A stretch of 64,000 bases of DNA from SMWN01 sp965221455 (GCA_965221455.1 OZ244890.1:1736001-1800000), one strand, 5' to 3'; counted from the first letter of the stretch, positions 10,201 through 17,310 are shown. Numbers and translations are program-made. Notes: generated by a model not told the origin, from the letters alone.

Positions 10201-12031
10201 GCGTAACACCCCTCATATCATCCTTCATATCACTTATATCAAACACGTTTACGGTTACGTCTGCATTGACAGACGGAGACAGGCGGTAGTTTGGGTCATC
10301 GCTACGCGTACTAAATCTCAGGCCCACCGTCTCATTGTCTGTATCGTCATCCAAAATAGTAACCACCAACACCGTCTGTGGTATGTTCCAGTTGGCCTCG
10401 GTAAAGCTCAAATAGCATTTTCCAAGCTGACAAAAGTCAGCAGTCCCAGGGTGCTTGACAGGGTGGCCAGTGAACCAAAAGTCGCCGTCGGCCCAATAGC
10501 CGTCAGACACCGTCGCAGCACCAGCATCGTCGGTGTGCCAAATAACTGTCACTCCAGCCGACGGCTGGGTATTCAGCCTGATGGTATAGGCTATCGTAGC
10601 CCCCTCATTGACCGCCAGCGTAGTGTCACTCACCGACACGCCCGCCGTGTCGTTATCCGTGACACTTACGGTCACGGGGGACGGCATCAGCGCAGCATAG
10701 TCCGCATTACCGCTGCTCACCGCATGGGTCAGTTGCACGGTCTCGCTCGTTGAATTCGCATCCTCAACACCTATCACGGTCACAGTTTGGGCTATATTCC
10801 AATTGACTGTGGTAAATGTCAGCGATGTGGAACCAAGCGTCACCGCATCGTCATTGTCACTGGTCACGGCAATCGTCACCGCCGTCGTCGGCAGGCTGTC
10901 CAGCACCATGGTGTAGCTGGTGCTGTCCCCTTCGGGCACATTCAGCACGGTCGGCGACACCAGCACAGCCGCTACCGGATCAGTCGTTACCGGGCCTACC
11001 GGATCGGACATCAGGCTATCGCCCCCTGCATTCGGATAACTCGCTATCACGCGCAACCAACTGCCTGCCTGTGAATCTGATGCAATCGTGTAAGTGTTGG
11101 CATTGTTGGTCCCCGGTGCGGCGGTAAACGGACCCGTCAAGGCGGGCGACGTCTGCCATTCATAGGTAATCGTACCGACATCGGTATTCGGCGAGGCGTC
11201 CGCGTCGGTGACCGCTCCCGCTGTCAGGGTGCCGCCGACTTTGGCATTGCCGGTGATGGTACCGAGCATACCGCGACGGTCAACCCGTACGATATTGGAA
11301 AACAGAGTGCCCAGAGTGCCGTTGGACTCCCCGCCGTAGGCGACTCGCAACCGCAGCCAGTGATCACGGTCCGCTGTTTGCACCGTGTAGGTTGCAGCGG
11401 TGTCATGCGAACTGATGATATCTGTTGCGCTGCTACAGTTTTCATCTGCACAGCGTTGCCATTGACGGGCACTGGTAATGACGGTCAACCTGGGATGGCT
11501 CACTTCGCCAGCGGTCAAGACATCGTCGACTCTGACCGGGGTGTTAGGGGTATTGTCCTGGATGGCGCCCAATGTAGCGCGATGTATATCAGTCTGCGCC
11601 CGTGCCGCCGGGCTTGCCAGTGCCGCTAGCAGGGCAACGGCGGTCATGAATGTTATCATCCCGCGCCAGGCCGCTGTCCAAGCTCTTGACCAGGCACTGG
11701 CCCCGTCGGCAAGTTCGGCGGTCGACCGCAGTTTCCCCGCGATGCCCGCGAAAGTGTACGCTTGTGTATAGTGATGGAGGATGTGCAGTGGGGTGTTGCG
11801 CTTGTCGCCGTCAACGTAGCGGGCGATGCCACGGTGCTTGCGCGTCAGACGATGCAGAATGCCGTGTTGTGTACACAACACGTCTGCAGCAACGTGTGCT
11901 ACACATTCGGTCATGGCAATGATTAAGCCTGTGCCTGGAGGCGCGGTCTGCGCCGGTGTTGCGGTGGTGTGCCGCTTGTTGCGTGACGTCAGCGTGTGTT
12001 TGTGGGTGAGTCTATGTGATTTTGTCAACAT
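7229..12031 (-). CDS. Calx-beta repeat surface protein with Ig-like N-terminal domains and dockerin-like tail
   Basis: The product is 1,600 residues. Residues 1-124 form a basic, His/Arg-rich leader, followed by a hydrophobic stretch MITFMTAVALLAALASPAAR (125-144) and a likely cleavage site before QTD. Two Ig-like modules follow (about 153-350), with QWQR, YEWQ and WLRV strands. Ten Calx-beta-like repeats come next, then two dockerin-like units with DVDNSGGAPDQADGLMIAR plus YLFGMR. The start at 12031 is chosen because the preceding TTACGGGAGA and MLTK start are conserved at the spondin protein (44232). A start at residue 125 (base 11659) would also give a signal peptide but lacks a visible ribosome site. 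Three repeats are near-identical at DNA level. It probably acts as a calcium-binding adhesin or surface scaffold. Confidence 0.85.
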   Translation of the reverse strand: MLTKSHRLTHKHTLTSRNKRHTTATPAQTAPPGTGLIIAMTECVAHVAADVLCTQHGILHRLTRKHRGIARYVDGDKRNTPLHILHHYTQAYTFAGIAGKLRSTAELADGASAWSRAWTAAWRGMITFMTAVALLAALASPAARAQTDIHRATLGAIQDNTPNTPVRVDDVLTAGEVSHPRLTVITSARQWQRCADENCSSATDIISSHDTAATYTVQTADRDHWLRLRVAYGGESNGTLGTLFSNIVRVDRRGMLGTITGNAKVGGTLTAGAVTDADASPNTDVGTITYEWQTSPALTGPFTAAPGTNNANTYTIASDSQAGSWLRVIASYPNAGGDSLMSDPVGPVTTDPVAAVLVSPTVLNVPEGDSTSYTMVLDSLPTTAVTIAVTSDNDDAVTLGSTSLTFTTVNWNIAQTVTVIGVEDANSTSETVQLTHAVSSGNADYAALMPSPVTVSVTDNDTAGVSVSDTTLAVNEGATIAYTIRLNTQPSAGVTVIWHTDDAGAATVSDGYWADGDFWFTGHPVKHPGTADFCQLGKCYLSFTEANWNIPQTVLVVTILDDDTDNETVGLRFSTRSDDPNYRLSPSVNADVTVNVFDISDMKDDMRGVTLSTTALTVNEGATATYTIRLNTQPSDGVTVTPQTDDAGAATVSPATLTFTMGDWNTAQTVTVTGVEDADANNESVTLMHTATSSDTAYNTVTIDAVAVTVNDDDTAGVSVLPTTLTFNEGDTGEYTLCLDTQPTAPVTITVAGADATEATVSPATLIFSATGDWGAAQTVTVTSVEDADVDNESFNLTHTATSSDAAYNTVTISPVAVTVVDDNEAVGVSVSSTTLAVSEADSGTYTLMLTDQPTTAVTIAVTSDNDDAVTLGSTSLTFTTVNWNIAQTVTVTGVEDANSTNETVQLTHAVSSGNADYTALMPSPVTVTVSVTDNDTAGVSVLPTTLTFNEGDTGEYTLCLDTQPTAPVTITVAGADATEATVSPATLIFSATGDWGAAQTVTVTSVEDADVDNESFNLTHTATSSDAAYNTVTISPVAVTVVDDNEAVGVSVSSTTLAVSEADSGTYTLMLTDQPTTAVTIAVTSDNDDAVTLGSTSLTFTTVNWNIAQTVTVIGVEDANSTSETVQLTHAVSSGNADYTALMPSPVTVTVSVTDNDTAGVSVLPTTLTFNEGDTGEYTLCLDTQPTAPVTITVAGADATEATVSPATLIFSATGDWGAAQTVTVTSVEDADVDNESFNLTHTATSSDAAYNTVTISPVAVTVVDDNEAVGVSVSSTTLAVNEGATIAYTIRLNTQPSAGVTVTPQTDDAGAATVSPATLTFTMGDWNTAQTVTVTGVEDADANNESVTLTHTATSSDTAYNTVTIDAVAVTVNDDETAGVSVSSTTLAVSEADSGTYTLMLTNQPTAAVTITVAVADATEATVSPTTLTFDTDDWNTVQTVTVTSLEDADMDNESVNLTHTMSSNDASYARVTPDAVLVTVTELPISLNVDNSGGAPAPDQADGLIIARYLFGMRSEVGLLQNVPGNPSFSEVTANIERAVASGRLDVDNSGGAPDQADGLMIARYLFGMRREVGLLQNIPGNPSFSEVTANIRALLR
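8186..9894 (-). repeat. 666-bp tandem repeat, about 2.6 copies
   Basis: The same sequence recurs at a period of exactly 666 bp (anchor positions 8388, 9054, 9720), each unit encoding two Calx-beta-like domains of 111 residues. Copies differ at only a few positions, and the third stops matching at 9894. Two-domain duplication units imply unequal crossing-over in steps of two domains. The array could vary in length between cells and is difficult for short-read assembly. Confidence 0.9.
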
Positions 12032-12053
12032 CTGTCAGATTTTCTCCCGTAAG

Positions 12054-12275
12054 TTATCTGGATTTTCTCCCATGCCCATCTTGCCCGTGACCGTTTCCAG
12101 TTCCCGCTTCGGAAAGTTTAGAGGATCGAGATTCACACGTTATATCAATACTTTTTGTCACCGTCAAGGCAGTGGTGCTGAATGTCAAGACCGGGCTTTG
12201 CGCAAACACCAAGCCGGTGAAAAACCAGCCCAACGCGACAGAGCCAACCGTACTGAAAAATGTTTCATAAGACAC
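12054..12275 (-). pseudogene. Truncated surface-protein gene: signal peptide plus start of a mature domain
   Basis: On the minus strand ATG at 12269 opens KHFSVRLAL. After a one-base slip the sequence continues LGWFFTGLVFAQSPVLTFST then TALTVT, a signal peptide joined to a strand resembling those of the Calx-beta domains. It then loses coherence and runs into the leader of the 7229-12031 gene. It looks like a paralogue reduced to its 5' end by deletion and frameshift. The upstream part (12214-12382) matches 6999-7182. No terminator separates it from the next gene. Confidence 0.6.
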
Positions 12276-12382
12276 TCTCTGTCACCATCCTACCGCTATC
12301 AGCGACACTGTTCTATTACATCTGACCAGCGCTCACAACAAACTATAAACGCCTGGAACTATACACGCCCGGTGCGGGCGGC
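12214..12382 (-). repeat. Copy 2 of the promoter/signal-peptide segment
   Basis: This matches 6999-7182 in the same orientation, including CTCACAACAAACTATAAACG and the sequence encoding KHFSVRLAL. The two copies flank the 7229-12031 gene as direct repeats. They may be the shared 5' regions of neighbouring paralogues or products of a segmental duplication; both readings fit. Confidence 0.75.
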
Positions 12383-12481
12383 AACAGCTTACTGTTTAAA
12401 GGTTAACTACGTTTGCAGGGGCTTCTCCGTCTCTACGCCTTGCTTTGGTGTGCAGTGGAAATGCGGCTGCTGCCCTTTCTC

Positions 12482-12538
12482 AGTCCACTTATCCACATGC
12501 AATGGAACGCCGCCGCCTGTCGCCATGTGGGGTGGACT
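12482..12538. repeat. Imperfect inverted repeat upstream of ssrA
   Basis: The left arm AGTCCACTTATCCACATG (12482-12499) is largely complementary to the right arm CATGTGGGGTGGACT (12524-12538), with a 24-base loop and one small asymmetry. It lies in the otherwise featureless 12,383-12,727 stretch between the surface-protein region and ssrA. It has no T-run, so it is not a standard terminator. It could be a relic of a small element or an RNA structure; no function is assigned. Confidence 0.45.
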
Positions 12539-12727
12539 GTCAATTACGCACATTTTCGACATACAGTTGCTTTGCCCGGAATGATTCAGGGAATTTTAAA
12601 CTTTGTCGTCAGGGCTTGGGCCGAATTGATTTCCCGCAAGTGATTTAGCCCAAGTATGATTTAGCTTAAGCACTGGTAATCTTCATCTCGCACATCTATA
12701 CTCCGGCGGCAGGTTTTAAACGTTCGT

Positions 12728-13088
12728 GGGGGCGTATTGGCTTCGACGCGGGTAGCGAAACCCCAAGTGCATGTCGAGGTGTGGTTTCCTCGTAAAACTG
12801 ATTACAACACTTATAGTTGCCAACAACGACAACTACGCACTAGCTGCTTAATAACCAGTATAGTGCCCTCGGCCTGGAGTGTGCTTATACGCTTAGATAA
12901 CCGGGGTCGACTCATATAAGATCGCGATGAAGCATGTTCGGTGTGGATTCGTTAAAACTTATCCGGACTCGCCCTGTGTTTTCCCTGTCTGTCGGGTAAT
13001 GCAGGGTCAAATGAATAGATAGAATAAACATGTAGAGCTGAAGGCAGAGTGCTTGCGGACGCGGGTTCGACTCCCGCCGCCTCCACCA
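12728..13088 (+). ncRNA. ssrA: tmRNA (SsrA)
   Basis: The 361-nt RNA frees stalled ribosomes with SmpB and tags the nascent protein for proteolysis. The 5' end GGGGGCG pairs over seven bases (one G-U) with CGCCTCC before the 3' CCA, forming the alanyl acceptor stem. The 5' consensus TATTGGCTTCGACG follows, and the 3' part has a T-arm-like GGGTTCGACTCCC. The tag frame starts with a GCC resume codon at 12819 and encodes ANNDNYALAA, ending with TAA at 12849-12851. A possible -10 (TATACT) lies at 12697-12702, but the -35 is weak. An integrative island begins directly after the CCA end. smpB lies 4.5 kb away on the opposite strand. Confidence 0.97.
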
Positions 13089-13183
13089 ATTCAAGGTTTT
13101 ACAGGGTGTTAAAACGCCCTGATAAGCCGCGAAAAACCTAGAAAAACTCACTATTTAAGCCCCTATAGCGTCCTAAGCCATCT

Positions 13184-13251
13184 TGTAACATCTGACATTT
13201 AATGTAACATCCAATGTAACACCCAGCCTCAAACTTAACATTGGTGTTACA
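13184..13251 (+). promoter_or_regulatory. Cluster of TGTAACA repeats, possible integrase arm sites
   Basis: TGTAACAT occurs at 13184-13191 and 13203-13210, TGTAACA at 13215-13221, and an inverted TGTTACA at 13245-13251, directly against the integrase ATG. Similar AGTAACA copies occur near the other end of the island (17186-17192 and 17198-17204). Short repeats at both ends of an integrative element are typical arm-type integrase binding sites, but this role is inferred. Confidence 0.45.
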
Positions 13252-13503
13252 ATGGCGCGAACAACACGACCCCTAACGAACACAGAAGTAAAACAGGCTA
13301 AGCCCAGAGAAAAGGAGTATAACCTTGCAGATGGCTCAGGATTAGCTCTAAGAGTAAAGCCTAGCGGCTCTCGCTTCTGGGTATTCAACTACTTAAAACC
13401 ATTTACAAAGAGACGAGCTAACATCGGATTTGGCTCATACCCTGCTGTTTCGTTAAAACAAGCTAGAGACGAGCGAGAAAAAGCCCACTCACTACTCTCT
13501 TGA
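13252..13503 (+). pseudogene. Truncated tyrosine integrase, N-terminal DUF4102-type domain only
   Basis: The 83-residue product begins MARTTRPLTNTEVKQAKPRE and continues through YNLADGSGLALRVKPSGSRF, WVFNYLKPF and GFGSYPAVSLKQAR. This is the N-terminal domain of P4/CP4-like integrases, which normally have about 400 residues. The frame ends at 13503, and neither the core-binding nor the catalytic R..H.R..Y domain is present downstream. It lies 163 bases from the ssrA 3' end, the expected place for an integrase using ssrA as attachment site. The stub is presumably non-functional; the deletion of its remainder may have fixed the island. Confidence 0.85.
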
Positions 13504-13646
13504 AAACCATTTAACCTGCCCACATTAAAGGCTTGTCACCAAAACAGCAGCCTAGCAAAGCCAGAAGGTACTTTAGTCCCTCTTTTACATAATCATCGCC
13601 GTTATAGTAATATTTGCGCTTACCTATCAATAGTGAGCTAGCGAAG

Positions 13647-14207
13647 ATGGATTATTTACTAGAGAACACCCTTAAACATATCACCGAAGGCGACGACACT
13701 AACGACTGGTCGATCCAGTAGTGCGATGAAAAAGGCGAAGAAATTGGCCGACCTTTTAAGCCTTGGAAATGGACAAGCGTATTTAGCGCCTCTCGAGTAA
13801 CCTACCACAACAGCTTAGATGTAATGTCAACTAACGGCCTTAAGTATGACGATGATTTCATGGGAGAAGATGAAGTAGAAAGCAGCACTAGCGCGTGGAT
13901 ATTGGCGAGCCTTTTTTCTGGATTTTGTCGTGATGGTGAAAACTTGGAGAACGATGTTAGCTTTAGAATATTCGGTACAAATAGAAATATAAATGTTTTT
14001 GGCCTTCGGATACATCCTCTAAAAGACAAGGATAAAAAAGAAGAATGCCATATCGCCGCCAGTGCTAGCTATGAAACCGAAACTAATTTTAGAAACGATA
14101 AAACGCCAGATTGGATAGAAATAAACTTGTTTACCTCTATCGATAGGTTTAACGACCTAAAGGAGCTAATCGAAAGTGACCGCATACTCACCCATTTAAT
14201 TGTTTGA
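13647..14207 (+). pseudogene. Hypothetical island protein interrupted by an in-frame amber codon
   Basis: ATG at 13647 opens a frame that runs to TAA at 14205-14207 with one interruption, TAG at codon 25 (13719-13721). Before it the frame reads MDYLLENTLKHITEGDDTND then WSIQ; after it CDEKGEEIGRPFKPWKWTSV. The sequence stays protein-like on both sides, so the amber codon is more likely a recent mutation of CAG or TGG than a true end. A shorter product could start at ATG 13824 (127 residues). I do not recognise a family. Its end overlaps the methyltransferase stop tail-to-tail by 12 bases. Confidence 0.55.
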
Positions 14208-15482
14208 TAAAAGATCAAAAACTACGGCCTTAACAACGGGTACACTTACTGCATTTCCCATTTGCTTGTACACCGCCTTATCATCCTCAAGCAGCTTATA
14301 GGTTTCGGGGAAACCTTGAAGCCTCGCACACTCTCTAGGTGTTATTCTCCTTGGAATATTATTTTGAACTACACCTAATCGGTTACAGTCAGAAGAGGTT
14401 AATGTTATAGAAATCCCATCAGGATCTAAAAACTTGAAAACTTCAAATGACATATTGCCACAAACGGGATTATACTTCTCTTCAACCAATCTCAAACATC
14501 CTTTTCTTAAAAGGCTTTTTGTTACTAATTTAAAATTAGCCGAATGGTAAAAAGTTTTAATTTGAGCTTCGGTTAAGCTTTTTCCATCTTGATGCGTTCC
14601 AAATATTTTTTTTCTTCTGTTTGCAATTAACAAGTTCATGAATTCAACTTCTTCAGGGCTGCATTCTCCTTTTACACCTAATTCCCATGAGTGAAGGGAC
14701 TTCCCCCCTCTATAATCAATAAGTCTATAGCCATGTAGCTGCTCAAAATTTTTCCCGACTACTTTGGACAGCTTGGAAGTATAATCGCTAGTGCACAAAT
14801 ATTTTTCATCAGGATTATCTTCTAATATATCCGACACTGCTTTAGTATCCGACACTGCTTTAGGTTTAGCATAATCGTGTTGGAATAGCTCATGCTGAAT
14901 AGCGCCTTGCTTGAGTTTATATTTGTGGGTATCAGCTGCCCCAAGGTCTGAATTCAGACTTATATTAATAGCCTCACTCAGGGTTCCAACGATATAAATT
15001 CGTACCCTATTTTGCGGGACATCATAATTACTGGAGTTTAACAACAGATAATCAATGCTATAACCTAGCGACTTCAGAGCTTTTATTATTGTTTCAAAGG
15101 TGCGCCCTTTATCATGAGTAGTTAAGCCCCTAACATTTTCCAGTAGAAAATATTTGGGTTTTTTCTCTTTTAAAATTCTTTCTACGTCAAAGAAAAGTGT
15201 ACCCCTAGTATCAGTAAAGCCTTTTCTCTTTCCCGCATATGAAAATGCTTGGCATGGAAACCCCGCCAACATTACATCAAAATCAGGGATTTCAGATTCT
15301 GAAACTTTCGTTATATCGCACAGAGGGTTTTCATTGAAATTAATCTCATATGATTCTGAAGCTTTTTTATCAATCTCAGAACTGAAAACACATTTTGTTT
15401 TAATGGCTAGTTCTGATGCAGCTTGCTCGAAGCCCAATCTAATTCCGCCAGTACCAGCGAATAAATCAACAAATTTAAGCAT
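14196..15482 (-). CDS. DNA (cytosine-5) methyltransferase
   Basis: The 428-residue protein transfers a methyl group from S-adenosylmethionine to C5 of cytosine in DNA. All main motifs are visible: FVDLFAGTGGIRLGF (I, residues 4-18), GFPCQAFSYAG with catalytic Cys (IV, about 74-84), ENVRGL (VI), QNRVRIYIVG (VIII), RRITPRECARLQGFPETY (IX) and QMGNAVSVPV (X). The region between VIII and IX, about residues 170-360, should hold target recognition. It contains a short tandem duplication, TKAVSD twice. The gene follows the putative endonuclease with an 8-base overlap, so the two form a co-translated restriction-modification pair. Recognition sequence unknown. Confidence 0.95.
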   Translation of the reverse strand: MLKFVDLFAGTGGIRLGFEQAASELAIKTKCVFSSEIDKKASESYEINFNENPLCDITKVSESEIPDFDVMLAGFPCQAFSYAGKRKGFTDTRGTLFFDVERILKEKKPKYFLLENVRGLTTHDKGRTFETIIKALKSLGYSIDYLLLNSSNYDVPQNRVRIYIVGTLSEAINISLNSDLGAADTHKYKLKQGAIQHELFQHDYAKPKAVSDTKAVSDILEDNPDEKYLCTSDYTSKLSKVVGKNFEQLHGYRLIDYRGGKSLHSWELGVKGECSPEEVEFMNLLIANRRKKIFGTHQDGKSLTEAQIKTFYHSANFKLVTKSLLRKGCLRLVEEKYNPVCGNMSFEVFKFLDPDGISITLTSSDCNRLGVVQNNIPRRITPRECARLQGFPETYKLLEDDKAVYKQMGNAVSVPVVKAVVFDLLSNN

Positions 15483-16500
15483 TAACTTGTTTTATCCAAT
15501 TACATAAAATAGAAAATTCATCACTAGAATAGGCAATCGTACACTCACTATTCTCACAAATTGTAGATAATGCAGATTGCCTGTGAAAGTTGCCTGCGCC
15601 ATCTAAGATATAGGCAATATGGTGACCATTTTCATTCATTAATCTCATTCTATCAGCTGCTTGACCGGACTTCCTTTCAATAGTGCTATTAGTCGTGACT
15701 TGAAAACTAATCTCTATACCCACGAACTTCCCATCCTTCTCAACTACTACGTCAAATGGCATACCAGAAACTTTTTCATACCCAGCTAAGGTTACTGTAC
15801 CGTTTGATGTGACAGAATAATTATCACCTAATTCTTCAGTTAGAAAGCTAACTACTTCTTTTTGGGCTAATTGTCCTAGTGAGTTAGCGGTGGCTCCTCC
15901 AGTTATTCTGCTTACTAAGATATACCGCTGCTTAACATATAGGTGAAGCGCCTTATTCTTTCCAAGTAAGGAGCCTATTTCACAGTTCGAAAGAGCAGTT
16001 TCTGAACTAGCCTGAGAAGAGGCTCCATGCAGCAGCAACATAATAATATCTTCATGAAGGTCACTAAATTCAGCTATTTCCTCAATTAGCCCTTCGCCAT
16101 CAGTTTTAAGCTTTTTATTACCTAAGTCCTTGATAGGTAAGCATTTAAATGCGTAAGAGCACCTTTCACCTTCCCATGTAAAATCTATCGATCTTTTCCC
16201 TTGGACCTCAGGAAATATATCTACAAAAGAGCGGCCTAATCTTTGTAAAGGCTCTCCACCATAATCAGCTAACACACATAAATGTTTAATAAACAAATTA
16301 ATTGGAAATTGTGACGCCTTTAATACGTCAATAATTTGAAATGGTGTGTTTTTTGCAATTGATAGAATATTAAGAAAATCATCTTGAGTTTCTAAGAGCT
16401 TCGGAATAATGCTAACCTTAGCCTCCTTTTCAAGGAGGCTTTCTGGCCACCGTAAAATTGCATTTTTTTCTAGATCATCAACACTTCTTTTAAAATTCAT
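15475..16500 (-). CDS. Putative type II restriction endonuclease
   Basis: The 341-residue protein is encoded directly upstream of the cytosine methyltransferase and overlaps it by 8 bases, the usual context for a restriction enzyme. Around residues 245-275 it has MPFDVVVEKDGKFVGIEISF, a D...E.S arrangement compatible with a PD-(D/E)XK-type core, followed by QVTTNSTIERKSGQAADR. No helicase or methyltransferase motifs are present. The N-terminal ~200 residues are not recognised and may bind DNA. The assignment rests mainly on context and this motif. Recognition site and cleavage pattern cannot be predicted. Start is ATG at 16500. Confidence 0.65.
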   Translation of the reverse strand: MNFKRSVDDLEKNAILRWPESLLEKEAKVSIIPKLLETQDDFLNILSIAKNTPFQIIDVLKASQFPINLFIKHLCVLADYGGEPLQRLGRSFVDIFPEVQGKRSIDFTWEGERCSYAFKCLPIKDLGNKKLKTDGEGLIEEIAEFSDLHEDIIMLLLHGASSQASSETALSNCEIGSLLGKNKALHLYVKQRYILVSRITGGATANSLGQLAQKEVVSFLTEELGDNYSVTSNGTVTLAGYEKVSGMPFDVVVEKDGKFVGIEISFQVTTNSTIERKSGQAADRMRLMNENGHHIAYILDGAGNFHRQSALSTICENSECTIAYSSDEFSILCNWIKQVNA

Positions 16501-16751
16501 TAATATACTCTTTCTTTGTAAAGGGGCTGGGTTAAGGCCCTAACCACAAGCTGACAAAAGCGAAACCTTTGACATGCTTGAACCCTAGATGTAAACCACC
16601 CCATCCAATAAGTACACTTACTACTTTAAGGCTTATATTGATTGGCACGATTTAAAAGCTCTCTATTTTATATAAGTTATTTTAAGGCTAAGATCCGATA
16701 CCTTTTCTGACGCCGTATTGTATTACAATTAATCAACAAAACTCGAGAAAC

Positions 16752-17006
16752 ATGAAGCTTAAAATGCCAAAATTATCACCGTTTAACCGCCTTCCTCCTA
16801 GACCTGAGTATATAAAGAAAGTTATAGGGGCTTTGTCAGCAAACCCTGATATGCGGTCGATTGATATACAGCAAAAAGCGAGATTAACCAAAACTCAGGT
16901 TCTATGCACTCTAGAGCAACTAGTTCAAGAAAAGAGAGTCGTCATAACAGGCCAAAGTCCACGAGTTTATACACTTAACCCCTCACTTACGTTAACAGAC
17001 AAGTAA
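16752..17006 (+). CDS. Small winged-helix-like protein, possible island regulator
   Basis: The product is 84 residues. After a short basic N-terminus (MKLKMPKLSPFNRLPPRPEY), residues 22-78 read as three helices followed by a beta wing: IKKVIGALSANPDM, RSIDIQQKARLTKTQVLCTL, EQLVQEKRVVITGQSPRVYT. This is the pattern of a winged helix-turn-helix domain. It is transcribed divergently from the endonuclease gene across a 251-base gap, a position suited to a regulator of the restriction-modification genes, but no operator is identified. I recognise no named family. Confidence 0.55.
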   Translation: MKLKMPKLSPFNRLPPRPEYIKKVIGALSANPDMRSIDIQQKARLTKTQVLCTLEQLVQEKRVVITGQSPRVYTLNPSLTLTDK

Positions 17007-17280
17007 TACTGATCCACTTAAGTACCGTGATTTACTTTTTACAGCCGCTTAGCTTTATGATTTCGTAAGCAGTTATTTCTTGGGCGAGTCAAATTTAAAT
17101 GCCAATTGACAACATCGGCATAGAAGTTGATGACGCCTTAGACATAACAGAGGTAATCGAGATTTAGGGGGTGACATACCCCCAAAGTAACACTGGAAGT
17201 AACAATACAAAAAACTGAATCTAACTTAATCACTACAGATCAAGTAGTTATGATTCTAGTTTAGTTCCGCCGCCCATGTC
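17007..17280. other. Right end of the ssrA island with candidate attR
   Basis: A 22-codon open frame at 17099-17167 starts MPIDNIGIEVDDALDITEVI and may be a gene remnant. It is followed by a perfect six-base-pair hairpin (GGGGGT/ACCCCC, 17167-17183). AGTAACA repeats lie at 17186-17192 and 17198-17204. At 17265-17287 the motifs CCGCCGCC and TCAAGGT recall the ssrA 3' end and the base run just after it (13073-13101). The match is short and its spacer differs, so attR is a tentative call. No functional gene is seen here. Confidence 0.4.
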
Positions 17281-17310
17281 AAGGTCAACCATTCTCGGTG
17301 GACCTTTTTT
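17281..17310 (+). terminator. Rho-independent terminator, probably the original ssrA terminator
   Basis: AAGGTCAACC (17281-17290) pairs with GGTGGACCTT (17297-17306) apart from one mismatch, with loop ATTCTC and a T-run to 17310. It is oriented to stop plus-strand transcription. It lies just beyond the candidate attR, so it may be the native ssrA terminator displaced by the island. From 17311 to smpB I see only a gene-free stretch including a C-homopolymer near 17515. Confidence 0.7.

Larger units (their letters stand above)
13089..17280. mobile_element. Decayed integrative island at the 3' end of ssrA
   Basis: The block starts at the ssrA 3' CCA and contains a P4-type integrase stub (13252), a hypothetical gene with an amber codon (13647), a DNA methyltransferase and endonuclease pair (14196-16500) and a small winged-helix-like gene (16752). 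Repeats of the type TGTAACA lie just inside both ends. At the far end CCGCCGCC and TCAAGGT echo the ssrA 3' flank, though with a changed spacer. Codon use and base composition look more AT-rich than the flanking core. tmRNA 3' ends are well-known integrase targets. The integrase is truncated, so the island is probably immobile. Confidence 0.65.

Noticed and set aside
12413..12648. Overlapping 67-76-codon frames upstream of ssrA
   Set aside because: They lie across the inverted repeat, have no ribosome sites and resemble nothing.
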